This document shows positions 1 to 6,988 of a stretch of 12,908 nucleotides of DNA, piece by piece. Each line of letters begins with the position of its first letter. Position 1 is the stretch's first letter. The stretch lies in the NCBI GenBank assembly GCA_004375785.1, contig SOKM01000009.1, forward strand, positions 1 through 12,908, read 5' to 3'. The notes under the pieces are model-generated. The model worked only from the letters and a program-made list of their open reading frames with translations. It was not told the origin of the DNA and did not search any database. A program made the translations under genes and the position numbers. Source of the stretch: Candidatus Cloacimonadota bacterium. Its GTDB lineage: Bacteria; Hydrothermota; E44-bin80.

Positions 1-232
1 ATGTTAGGTCTATCCCTGACTTTTTTATGAAAGCGATTGAACCACATAGATTAGATGAAAAAGTGCCAGGAATCTCGCCATAACCAAGCGCAGCCATGTG
101 TGCATCACCACTGAGAACAGACTCACCCTCTTCCTTGAAACTAAAGATAGATTGAGCATTTAAGTAAACCGATGTGAAGGCAAAGCAGAAAAAAAGAAAC
201 AGATGAAACTTGCTCCAATATCTTCTAATCAT
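1..232 (-). CDS. N-terminal part of a secreted, probably outer-membrane protein (runs off the window)
   Basis: This is the first 77 codons of a gene cut by the left edge; it is shorter than a typical ORF cutoff but well supported. The ATG at 230-232 overlaps the stop of the upstream lipoprotein gene as TAATG, and GGAG lies about 8 nt upstream, so translational coupling is likely. The protein begins MIRRYWSK, followed by a hydrophobic stretch (about residues 9-25) ending in NAQ, a convincing Sec signal peptide. The mature start reads SIFSFKEEGESVLSGDAHMAALG and continues with alternating small and hydrophobic residues. That layout (a Gly/Ser/Ala-rich start with an ALG motif) resembles the N-termini of FadL/PorV-like beta-barrels in candidate phyla, and the gene follows bamA. 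The family is a guess from 77 residues; the signal peptide and start are firm. Confidence 0.7.
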   Translation of the reverse strand, partial: MIRRYWSKFHLFLFFCFAFTSVYLNAQSIFSFKEEGESVLSGDAHMAALGYGEIPGTFSSNLCGSIAFIKKSGIDLT

Positions 233-1350
233 TACTCGCTCTCCGGCGGTGGTGTATAATAAACCGAAAGTGTCGGTTTATGGAAAGCATCAAGGACCAA
301 TCTTGAGCATAGACTACTCTCATACTTTGCCTTTAGGAGAATACCATAATTTTCTCCCTCGTTTACCCAAGTTTGAACAAATGATGTTATACTAACCTCA
401 GCAACGGTATCTTCCTTATGGACGATGAAGTTTGGTGGCTCTATCTGAGGTTCAAATTCGGTATCACCCTCGTCCCACTCTCCCTTTATCCTATAAATAT
501 TAATGGTAACACTATCAAAATAGGAATATTCATGCTTAAATGCAAATGTTAAAAAGGCTCTGTTAATAGTAACATTTGGAGGAATTGTATCAATATTGAA
601 AATAAGTAATGCTCTCATAGCGTAACCTTCACCCAGGACAAATTCATTGTTTCCCTGGATATATGAAGAATTTGTAATAAAAGCATCGCTTGCAGCTAAA
701 TAATCCTTTGTTGAATCACCATAGAATAGAGTCAATTTTAAAGGATTAGATGAACTCTCCTTTGAGTAAATAGAAAGAAGGGTATCACCTATATCATATA
801 CAAAAATCATGCCCTTGTTGTTCTCGAAAGATGTATCAATAAGGGAAAACGAATCACAATTAAAAGTGAAATCCTCATCTTGTTCTCTTATAACAAGGGT
901 TGTTATTGTATCTGTATCATCATAATCCCCTCCAGGGTTATTCCATTGAGTGTCAGAAAATGATTTTTCCCATTCAACTGTTGTGTCAACCCAGTTGCTT
1001 GTTAAAGGAAATACACATACCCTTACACCTCTCGAAGGATTTCCACCATATACAGAAAGTTTTACCTGTGCAAAGTCAGCATTTGCAAACTGGATAGAAT
1101 CATCTACTTCAAATCTAACAAGTATTCTTGATTCAATTGAATGCGATTTTCCAATCCATAATCTTTGAGATGAACCTGTATGGCTTTCAAAATGGAAATT
1201 AGAAATGGAATCACTGTATATTCCACCAATATAAACGGGTTGTGGTATGTTATTTGGAACCTCATCAAGACCAACAGGGTCATTCATTTCATCTCTACAT
1301 CCCTGCATGAATAAAATAGCGAATAAAAAGAGTATTATCTGATTCTTCAT
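232..1350 (-). CDS. DNRLRE-domain-like surface lipoprotein
   Basis: The 372-residue product starts with MKNQIILFLFAILFMQGC, a charged N-terminus and hydrophobic core ending at Cys18, which fits a lipoprotein signal peptide (MQGC is a loose lipobox, with Gln at -2). The mature part holds two similar halves (about residues 45-210 and 220-368). Each has the pattern 'FANADFAQVKLSVYGG...V.V.P.TSNWVDTTVEWEKSF' or 'TINRAFLTFAF...INIYRIKGEWDEGDTEFE', ending in 'FVQTWVNEGENYGILLKA'. This is the layout of DNRLRE / CBM96-like beta-sandwich modules, which occur in secreted and cell-wall proteins and may bind carbohydrate; ligand binding is not shown here. The gene lies 4 nt after the bamA stop and overlaps the next gene, so it is mid-operon. 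Its own ribosome site is weak (AGGA about 16 nt from the ATG), suggesting coupling to bamA translation. Confidence 0.8.
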   Translation of the reverse strand: MKNQIILFLFAILFMQGCRDEMNDPVGLDEVPNNIPQPVYIGGIYSDSISNFHFESHTGSSQRLWIGKSHSIESRILVRFEVDDSIQFANADFAQVKLSVYGGNPSRGVRVCVFPLTSNWVDTTVEWEKSFSDTQWNNPGGDYDDTDTITTLVIREQDEDFTFNCDSFSLIDTSFENNKGMIFVYDIGDTLLSIYSKESSSNPLKLTLFYGDSTKDYLAASDAFITNSSYIQGNNEFVLGEGYAMRALLIFNIDTIPPNVTINRAFLTFAFKHEYSYFDSVTINIYRIKGEWDEGDTEFEPQIEPPNFIVHKEDTVAEVSITSFVQTWVNEGENYGILLKAKYESSLCSRLVLDAFHKPTLSVYYTPPPESE

Positions 1351-1354
1351 TTTA

Positions 1355-3604
1355 CTAAAAACTTGTTCCTAACTGAAAATGGGGGGTCCATCCACCATAA
1401 CTCTCTTTGTCAAATCCATACCCGATATCAAACCCAAGAATACCCATCATTGGCACCTCTATTCTTATACCTGTACCTACACCCTTTTTCAGGTCGGATA
1501 AATCTGTGCTTCTAAAACTTCTCCAGGTATTGCCAGCATCTAAGAAGATAAGCCAATTTATACCTTTTGTTATCATATACTTGTATTCTAAAGTGAATAC
1601 AAATGCGGAACGACCTCCAATAATGCTGAAACCTTCTCTGGGGCCAATTGAACGGTCAGGATAACCTCTTATCCCCCAATCTCCAACTCCTCCAAGATAA
1701 AACCTTTCATAAACAGGAACGGTTTCAGGTGAAGAATAACCATCTATAATGCCAAATTTTGAGCGTATCATAAGAACAAAATTGAAGAAACTTCTTTCAT
1801 ACCATCTTGTCTCAAACAGATATTTCTGATAATCTATACTTCCCCCAAGGATACCACCTGAGAATTCAGCAGTAAAACTATTTTTTGAACCGGTTGTTGC
1901 ATTGAATATATAATTCCTGCTATCCCTTGTAATGTTGAAAGAGACACTACTACGCCATTTAGTGCCTCTCTGGTCAAGGATATATTTACTGACCTTACTT
2001 TCATATTCTTTCGGGACAGAAACCGTCACCTTTTCAAGCGTATATGAAGTGTAAGCACGAGTATATTTCAACCTTGGAATGGGCCTTCCCAACCTGATTG
2101 TCCCGCCTCTTTTTCTATCATTAAAATAATCCCATTTTCTTGTAACAAAGAAGATGTCAAAACCGGCTGATGTTGGTGTGTCAAAAAGCCAGGGTTCTGT
2201 ATATCCAAAACGATAATTTGCGAGCTTCCCTCCCTTTTCAAGACTAAAGTATGCTGTTGTCCCTCGACCAAGAAGGTTTGGAATAGTAAGAGATATATTT
2301 CCTGTTAATCCCCAGGCTTGACTGTAACCCATTCCGGCTGTAAATTGTCCCACCTGTTTTTCCGTGATTTCCAGAATTAAATCAATATCACCTTCTTCGT
2401 TAGCTCTTTTACTATCAAGTTTCATATCCTCAAAAAATCCAAGATTAAAGACTGCTCTCTGTGAATCAATGAGTTTAGACCTCTTAAAAAGGTCGCCGGG
2501 ATAGATTTTTAATTCCCTTCTAATCACCTTTTCCCATGTTTTTGAATTCCCTGATATAACTATCTTTCTCAAATGTGCTGGTTCTCCTTCCTGGATAATA
2601 TACTTAATGTTTATCGTATCATTCACTATTTCTTCCTCTGGTATTATATATGCATAGATATGACCCAATTCAGTATAGAGAGAATAGAATTCTACCATTG
2701 TATCATCAAGTTTTTCTTTATTATAGACATCTCCACTTTTGTATCTAACAGCAGCATTAAGTACTTCAGTCTTTATAATAATGTTTCCTTCAAATAGTGG
2801 CTCACCGAGGAAAAATTTTGTACCTTCACTGACATCTATCCTTATCGTCATCCATTCCTGTCGAGCATCATAAGAAATTTCGTAGTCTTTTATCTCACAT
2901 TTTGGATAACCCTTCTTTTTATAGAGGTCTGTTATTCTTTCAAGGTCGTTATAAAATTCTTCCTCGTCAAAATTCCCCGACCTCCACCATCTTTTTCTCT
3001 TGTTCTTCATTTGACTGCCAAGTTTCTTATCCGGGAATATTGTGTTCCCTGTGAAATATATATTCTTTATTCTGACTCTCCTGCCTTCATCAATGCTAAA
3101 TGTGAGTTTTGCTTTTTCATCTTCTCTTGTAATCTCAGAAGAAACCTTCACAAGGAGGAATCTCTTTTCCTTGTATTTATCCTTTATCTTTTTTGTCCAC
3201 TTAAATACCTTTTGTGGAGAAATAATTTCACCTTCTTGAATACCAAGTGCTTCTTTCAAATCCTTTTCTTTAATATGGTCGTTACCAATAAAAATGAGTT
3301 CTTTAAGGAAGGGGTTCTCTTCAACTTCAATAATTATCAATTCCCCTGCCTCTGTTTTTTCACCGCTTATTTTTACATTCGAGAAGAGCCCAAGTTTGTA
3401 AATCTTTTTGATGGCATTGTCAAGTTTCCTCTGTGTTATCTCATCACCAACCTGAAGCATAGAGGAACTTTTTATAAGTTCTTCATCAGTAGTTTTATTT
3501 CCGTGAACATCTATTTTAGCAATTCTTTCTCCTGAAAGATTTGCTGTTAAAAGAGGGAAAATAATGAAAAGCAGTAATTTTTTATAATTCAATAAAAACT
3601 CCAT
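1355..3604 (-). CDS. bamA: BamA/Omp85 outer-membrane protein assembly factor
   Basis: The 749-residue protein has a signal peptide (about 1-25), five POTRA domains (roughly 26-97, 98-174, 175-260, 261-341 and 342-416), and a C-terminal 16-strand-type barrel (about 420-749). Each POTRA opens with the usual 'I..I.f.GN' strand (IAKIDVHGN, LKELIFIGN, IKNIYFTGN, LRKIVISGN), and the fourth is more divergent. The barrel carries IRGY at 645-648, the counterpart of the VRGF/Y loop-6 motif, within GGVGDWGIRGY, and ends in Phe (HFQLGTSF), as expected of a beta-signal. Length and domain order are normal for BamA, which folds and inserts beta-barrels into the outer membrane. It heads an operon with a lipoprotein and a probable outer-membrane protein rather than the skp/lpxD neighbourhood seen in proteobacteria. 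No strong Shine-Dalgarno sequence precedes the ATG. TamA is less likely because it has three POTRA domains. Confidence 0.95.
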   Translation of the reverse strand: MEFLLNYKKLLLFIIFPLLTANLSGERIAKIDVHGNKTTDEELIKSSSMLQVGDEITQRKLDNAIKKIYKLGLFSNVKISGEKTEAGELIIIEVEENPFLKELIFIGNDHIKEKDLKEALGIQEGEIISPQKVFKWTKKIKDKYKEKRFLLVKVSSEITREDEKAKLTFSIDEGRRVRIKNIYFTGNTIFPDKKLGSQMKNKRKRWWRSGNFDEEEFYNDLERITDLYKKKGYPKCEIKDYEISYDARQEWMTIRIDVSEGTKFFLGEPLFEGNIIIKTEVLNAAVRYKSGDVYNKEKLDDTMVEFYSLYTELGHIYAYIIPEEEIVNDTINIKYIIQEGEPAHLRKIVISGNSKTWEKVIRRELKIYPGDLFKRSKLIDSQRAVFNLGFFEDMKLDSKRANEEGDIDLILEITEKQVGQFTAGMGYSQAWGLTGNISLTIPNLLGRGTTAYFSLEKGGKLANYRFGYTEPWLFDTPTSAGFDIFFVTRKWDYFNDRKRGGTIRLGRPIPRLKYTRAYTSYTLEKVTVSVPKEYESKVSKYILDQRGTKWRSSVSFNITRDSRNYIFNATTGSKNSFTAEFSGGILGGSIDYQKYLFETRWYERSFFNFVLMIRSKFGIIDGYSSPETVPVYERFYLGGVGDWGIRGYPDRSIGPREGFSIIGGRSAFVFTLEYKYMITKGINWLIFLDAGNTWRSFRSTDLSDLKKGVGTGIRIEVPMMGILGFDIGYGFDKESYGGWTPHFQLGTSF

Positions 3605-3640
3605 TTTTATACTCTATTCTTCAAACGCTCCATTTTTATA
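3599..3640 (-). repeat. Duplicated 13-mer covering the bamA -10 box and start codon
   Basis: The minus-strand 13-mer TATAAAAATGGAG occurs at 3628-3640 and again at 3599-3611, 29 bp apart. The upstream copy supplies the promoter -10 box (TATAAA). The downstream copy supplies the bamA start (ATG GAG). The upstream copy also contains an ATG opening an 8-codon reading frame (3607-3633, product MERLKNRV) that stops 2 nt before the bamA ATG. If transcription starts near 3628, that ATG is not in the mRNA. Confidence 0.6.
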
Positions 3641-3663
3641 ACACAGAAAAAAAAACAAGTCAA
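3635..3663 (-). promoter_or_regulatory. Sigma70-like promoter for the bamA operon
   Basis: On the minus strand, TTGACT (3658-3663) and TATAAA (3635-3640) are separated by exactly 17 nt. Transcription would start near 3628, giving a leader of about 24 nt before the bamA ATG at 3604. The spacer contains a run of nine T. The -35 box lies inside a 17-nt sequence shared exactly with the promoter at the right edge of the window. This is read from sequence; no start site has been measured. Confidence 0.7.
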
Positions 3664-3721
3664 GAAAAATCATACTGATGATTTGAGTTCAACGAAAATC
3701 TAATGTATAGATTTTTCTTGA
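3660..3721. repeat. AT-rich inverted repeat upstream of bamA
   Basis: CAAGAAAAATC (3661-3671) and its reverse complement GATTTTTCTTG (3710-3720) form 11-bp perfect arms. The match extends inward to GTAT/GTATA with one inserted base. The right half of the structure on the minus strand includes the bamA -35 box. It could be an operator-like pair of sites or the ends of a small mobile element. As a terminator it is poor: the stem is AT-only-rich and the loop is 38 nt. Confidence 0.5.
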
Positions 3722-3766
3722 TCCTGAGCCCTTCGCATCGCTCAAGGGCAGACTCCGTCGAAGGAT
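3721..3766. repeat. GC-rich palindromic intergenic element, possibly REP-like
   Basis: This short element stands out as GC-rich in an AT-rich spacer. Its ends are ATCCT (3721-3725) and AGGAT (3762-3766). Inside are CCTTCG (3730-3735) and CGAAGG (3759-3764), and a 6-bp stem GCCCTT (3728-3733) / AAGGGC (3744-3749). Read on the minus strand, GGAGT (3752-3756) precedes that stem, as in the other hairpin elements in this window. Dispersed bacterial repeats with CTTCGAC...CTCAGG motifs are familiar, but copy number in this genome cannot be judged here. The rest of the 3605-3833 spacer holds the promoter and repeats listed and nothing else recognisable. Confidence 0.5.
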
Positions 3767-3833
3767 ATTACTATCAAAGTTTATATTTCTAACGAAAACG
3801 GGTGATATAAGTTCCCAGAAATAATGCCCTATT

Positions 3834-5333
3834 CTATCTTATCAACACAAATTTCCCGATATACTTTCCCTGATTTGTTTCGATTGCAAGGAAGTATTGA
3901 CCGGAAGGAAGATGGTATATTGGGATGATGGGTGATGTTGATGGATTTAGAAAATTATGTGTAAAAACAGGTTTTCCAGCAAGGTCGTATATCCTCAAAT
4001 TAATCCTTTTCCTAATCAGTGATTCGGGTATATTCAAAAGAAGTATTCCTGATGAGATAGAATTAATTAGGTAAAGACATATCTCTTTTCTATAAGAAAA
4101 ATTTTTACCTTCTTTGACACCAACTGAAGAACCATAAGAGAAATATACATCGTAAATCATATTGCCGCTGTGTTCCCTGTTATCGCTCCAGATAACATAG
4201 ACCCTGTCAGAGGAAAATGCAATATTGGGAGAAAGCAGGCTTGTTGCCATTCCATCATCAACCTGTGTATCACCAAAAAAGATGGAGCCTCCAGTTTCAC
4301 TATAGGCAAAGTATATATTCCACTGCCCTGCCCTGTCGTCCTGCCATACAATAAAAATATTTAATGAATCCTTAATAGCTATACTCGGTTTTTCTGCTCC
4401 TCCATCACTAAGATGGCTTACCTTCACATCAGATAAAAAGGTCTCTCCCCCATCTGTGCTTTTACAAAAAAAGATATGCCACGGCCAGGTTTGTCTTGCA
4501 TCCGTCCAGCAGGCATATATATTTCCTTCGCTATCAATGGTCATTGCTGGCTGTAGCTGCCATGTCGAGCCAGCCCCTTCGTCATTCACCAACTTATCTG
4601 GTAAAAAGGTTAATCCTCCGTCAGTACTTTTTGAAAAAAGAACATCATAGCCTGTACCTCTGTTTCTAAGATCAGCCCACATCACGTAAATTTCGCAATT
4701 GGTTGCAACCGAGATAACCGCTTCCCTCTGCATAGAGCCTGACATATCGTCGTCAACCCTTACATCGGTCAGAAATGAAGTACCACCATCTTCGCTTTTA
4801 GAAAAATAGATGTCGAAATCTCCATTCCTGTTATCGTGCCAGACAACATACACTGAATCACCAAGAACCCAAACAGATGGACAATTCTTGTTGGAAATAG
4901 GAAGAGAATCATTCACAACAACAGAAGGGAGAAAAGAATTACCTGAATCAGTACTTTTTGAGGACCTTATCTCCGTATAACCCTCTCTGTAATCACGCCA
5001 TGCTATATAGATTACTCCAGTGTTATCAACATAGATGCCAGGATACTGCTGGTCTGAGGTGTCCGCTGCACCGGCATCGTCAACTCTTATCGGAGCTAAA
5101 AATGTCTCTCCCCTATCAGTGCTTTTTGCAAAATAGATGTCTTCATCCGTTCCAGAAATATCCTCCTTCCAAACAACATAGACTGTATCTCCGAGTGCAA
5201 AGATACTTCTCCTGCCAGAAGAAAATGTTGGTCCAATTACTGTTGCATCACCAGGTCCTGTGTTGAGCTTTACATTTGAAGAGAAATTAAAACTCATAAA
5301 AACCGACATCAGTAATACCATTAACTGATTCAT
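3834..5333 (-). CDS. Secreted Asp-box (BNR) repeat protein with sorting-type C-terminal domain
   Basis: The 499-residue protein has a short signal peptide (MNQLMVLLMSVFMSFNFSS) and then repeats of about 57 residues. Seven copies of a 'VYVVWxDxRxGxxDIYF' strand pair can be counted between about residues 48 and 410. Six are followed by an Asp-box such as STDRGETF, STDSGNSF, SEDGGTSF, STDGGLTF and STDGGETF; the sixth, SETGGSIF, is degenerate and the seventh copy has none. This pattern fits a sialidase-type beta-propeller fold, but catalytic Arg-triad residues were not identified, so a sialidase function should not be assumed. The C-terminus (about 425-499: INLRIYDLAGKPVF...LPSGQYFLAIETNQGKYIGKFVLIR) matches the type A sorting domain of type IX secretion, though its first strand lacks the usual YPNPF motif. 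AAAGGAGG lies 4 nt before the ATG. It is the last gene of Unit B, 17 nt after the PH-like gene. Confidence 0.82.
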   Translation of the reverse strand: MNQLMVLLMSVFMSFNFSSNVKLNTGPGDATVIGPTFSSGRRSIFALGDTVYVVWKEDISGTDEDIYFAKSTDRGETFLAPIRVDDAGAADTSDQQYPGIYVDNTGVIYIAWRDYREGYTEIRSSKSTDSGNSFLPSVVVNDSLPISNKNCPSVWVLGDSVYVVWHDNRNGDFDIYFSKSEDGGTSFLTDVRVDDDMSGSMQREAVISVATNCEIYVMWADLRNRGTGYDVLFSKSTDGGLTFLPDKLVNDEGAGSTWQLQPAMTIDSEGNIYACWTDARQTWPWHIFFCKSTDGGETFLSDVKVSHLSDGGAEKPSIAIKDSLNIFIVWQDDRAGQWNIYFAYSETGGSIFFGDTQVDDGMATSLLSPNIAFSSDRVYVIWSDNREHSGNMIYDVYFSYGSSVGVKEGKNFSYRKEICLYLINSISSGILLLNIPESLIRKRINLRIYDLAGKPVFTHNFLNPSTSPIIPIYHLPSGQYFLAIETNQGKYIGKFVLIR

Positions 5334-5350
5334 AAAACCTCCTTTAGCTT

Positions 5351-5836
5351 TTAGTGGATTCTGAATTGAAGGATTTCAATAAATTCTGTTTGGCTTTCGG
5401 GAGAAAGTCTTAAAGAGATGAAAGAAATCTTGAAAATTCCGAACAACTTAAGTGAACCTTTTTCTCTGAATTGGAGTCGAACAACATCTCCTGTGTTTGT
5501 TACTATTGCTGTCTCTCCCCTACCACATGCCCTGACTCCAATACCATAAATTGCCTTATGAGTTGCAGTTGAAACATCCTTAATATTTGAAAACCTTATT
5601 TCGCTGGTTGCAAGACATCCAAGTTTTATTCTCAAACTATTGTCTGTAATATCAATAAAAGAAAACCTTTTCATTGAGAAAAAGAGAAACAGGATTAGTC
5701 CGCCGACAAGAGACGGGAGAATTGCATCTATATTTCTGGTCACAATGCCTAAAATTAGTCCTATACCACAAAGAAATAATAAAATTTCCCAGGGAAATCT
5801 AAGGATTGGGTGCATTGAAAAAGAGAATCTTCTCAT
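5351..5836 (-). CDS. Two-helix membrane protein with a bacterial PH-like domain
   Basis: With the start at 5836 the product is 161 residues (MRRFSFSMHPILRF...). Two hydrophobic helices lie at about 14-32 (ILLFLCGIGLILGIV) and 37-54 (ILPSLVGGLILFLFF). A beta-rich domain follows (about 57-160): FSFIDITDNSLRIKLG, then SEIRFSNIKDVS, AIVTNTGDVVRLQF, and finally a helix in ISLRLSPESQTEFIEIL. This order matches the bacterial PH-like (bPH/YdbT-type) membrane proteins, whose role is mostly unknown. I chose ATG 5834-5836 because it overlaps the upstream stop as ATGA, a common coupling arrangement. An in-frame ATG at 5860 would add MGYEKRRK and overlap the upstream gene by 28 nt; neither start has a strong ribosome site. 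The domain call is by pattern only. Confidence 0.75.
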   Translation of the reverse strand: MRRFSFSMHPILRFPWEILLFLCGIGLILGIVTRNIDAILPSLVGGLILFLFFSMKRFSFIDITDNSLRIKLGCLATSEIRFSNIKDVSTATHKAIYGIGVRACGRGETAIVTNTGDVVRLQFREKGSLKLFGIFKISFISLRLSPESQTEFIEILQFRIH

Positions 5837-6807
5837 TTTTCTTCGTTTTTCATAACCCATTCTTCAATCATCCCCCAGAGTTCATCAGGAGATTCAGATG
5901 AAATACTTGAGATATGCTTACAGGCTTTATATCCCCATACTGCAATACTATCCGCTCCAAGTCCCAAAGGTATATCCATCGCATCTATAACCTCTTTGTG
6001 CTTGTCACGCGGTACCTTGAATGCCTGGGTCCATATCTGAAACTTTTTGCCAAATTTATCTGCTGCCCTTTTTAACTTTCTTGTCTCATTCTTAACATAA
6101 TCTTTCAGAGGTTTACCAAATAGTATCCCATAAGGGTCTGTTGCAAGAATTTCAAGACCTGGTAATGAAGCAATCTTTGTTAAAAAGGATTCCTCAGCCT
6201 CAGGTAGGATACAGACAGCGTTTCTGAGCCCTTCCTTCTCCGCTGTATCTGTTACAAAAGATAGGAAGTCGATGATAGACTCCTTTTTGAAAAATTCAAC
6301 CCTCGAACTTTTCTTTAGAGGGAATTTCGTATTATATTTTCCTTTAAATTTTTTAATACAGGATGGACATCTACAGCACCATAATCCTGATTTGGAGAAA
6401 TGCTGGTAAAAATGCGGTTCATCCCAGAAAACAAAATCTGTATCAGATTTTGCAGCACTTTTTATCCATGTTTTTATTAACATCTTAAATTTTTCATTGT
6501 TGGGACAGGCAGCAGGAACTTTTTCAAAAATAGAGTCAATCTGGCATATCTTTGGATACTTCATAATCCAGGAAGAATATGCCTCGCCGCCAAAGAAACC
6601 ACCCAGTCCCCATGGGTCTAACCATACCTCGAGACCATTATTTTTTGAAATCTTTACAATATCGTGCATTGTTTTCTCATAAAATTCAAAATCGTTTTCA
6701 CTGTATGTATGGACAACAAAATCAAAGCCAACAGTTTTTAAAAGATTCATATCCGTTTCAACATGTTCAAGAATTCTATTCCCAAAGTAACTAACTCCAA
6801 TCTTCAA
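5833..6807 (-). CDS. Putative TIM-barrel glycosidase-like protein, cytoplasmic
   Basis: The 324-residue protein lacks a signal peptide. It opens with a beta-strand (MKIGVSYFGNR) and alternates strands and helices as a TIM barrel would: FDFVVHTYSE, LEVWLDPWGLGG, DFVFWDEPHF, LEILATDPYG, KFQIWTQAF, ADSIAVWGY. WDEPH at 128-132 places acidic residues at the end of a central strand, where glycoside hydrolases of this fold keep an acid/base or nucleophile; Asp224 in ATDPYG is another candidate. A Cys cluster, C-C-x-C-x-x-C (144, 145, 147, 150, followed by IKKF), sits just after it and may bind metal, as Cys-rich loops do in some hypothetical glycosidases. I cannot assign a GH family or substrate. 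The start is a TTG, fixed by AAAGGAG 8 nt upstream. It heads Unit B directly behind a strong promoter. Confidence 0.7.
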   Translation of the reverse strand: MKIGVSYFGNRILEHVETDMNLLKTVGFDFVVHTYSENDFEFYEKTMHDIVKISKNNGLEVWLDPWGLGGFFGGEAYSSWIMKYPKICQIDSIFEKVPAACPNNEKFKMLIKTWIKSAAKSDTDFVFWDEPHFYQHFSKSGLWCCRCPSCIKKFKGKYNTKFPLKKSSRVEFFKKESIIDFLSFVTDTAEKEGLRNAVCILPEAEESFLTKIASLPGLEILATDPYGILFGKPLKDYVKNETRKLKRAADKFGKKFQIWTQAFKVPRDKHKEVIDAMDIPLGLGADSIAVWGYKACKHISSISSESPDELWGMIEEWVMKNEEK

Positions 6808-6815
6808 CTTATTTT

Positions 6816-6822
6816 CTCCTTT
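6816..6822 (-). promoter_or_regulatory. Ribosome binding site fixing a TTG start
   Basis: AAAGGAG lies 8 nt upstream of TTG AAG ATT GGA at 6807. No ATG or GTG in the correct frame lies nearby, so this site is the main evidence for the TTG start of the glycosidase-like gene. Confidence 0.75.
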
Positions 6823-6841
6823 CTATTTTATTTCTCAAAAT

Positions 6842-6870
6842 CTTATATAGAAAAAAAACTCCTTTGTCAA
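6842..6870 (-). promoter_or_regulatory. Sigma70-like promoter for the glycosidase-like/PH/Asp-box operon
   Basis: A consensus -35 TTGACA (6865-6870) and TATAAG (6842-6847) are spaced 17 nt apart on the minus strand, leaving a leader of about 28 nt before the TTG start. The upstream sequence does not share the 17-nt box found at the other two promoters. Confidence 0.7.
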
Positions 6871-6934
6871 CAGTTTTTCTATGGACTATTACCGCTTCAA
6901 ATAGTTAAGGTATTATTTTGGAGTATTATTTTTT

Positions 6935-6988
6935 GGAGTGCAAAATCGGTGATTTTGCCCTTTTGCAACGACACCGTCGTTGCACTCC
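6935..6988. repeat. REP-like inverted doublet (GGAGT heads outward)
   Basis: The left hairpin on the plus strand is GGAGT (6935-6939) followed by stem GCAAAATC (6940-6947), loop GGT and GATTTTGC (6951-6958). The right hairpin is its inverted counterpart: stem TGCAACGAC (6964-6972), loop ACC, GTCGTTGCA (6976-6984), then ACTCC overlapping the end (6984-6988). The outer 9 bp, GGAGTGCAA and TTGCACTCC, are a perfect terminal inverted repeat. Stems differ in sequence but both pair completely and keep the same loop. A GGAG/GTAG tetranucleotide before a hairpin is the hallmark of REP elements mobilised by RAYT transposases; no such gene is in the window. Just to the left, 6909-6934 repeats TATTATTTTGGAG without hairpins. 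Confidence 0.75.

Noticed and set aside
3011..3535. Plus-strand 174-codon open frame
   Set aside because: It is antisense to the POTRA region of bamA, has no ribosome site, and its Phe/Cys-rich composition is typical of a shadow of Lys/Glu-rich coding sequence.
3661..3720. AT-rich inverted repeat as a rho-independent terminator for the Asp-box gene
   Set aside because: A T-run follows on the minus strand, but the stem is almost all A/T, the loop is 38 nt, and the T-run is part of the bamA promoter spacer.
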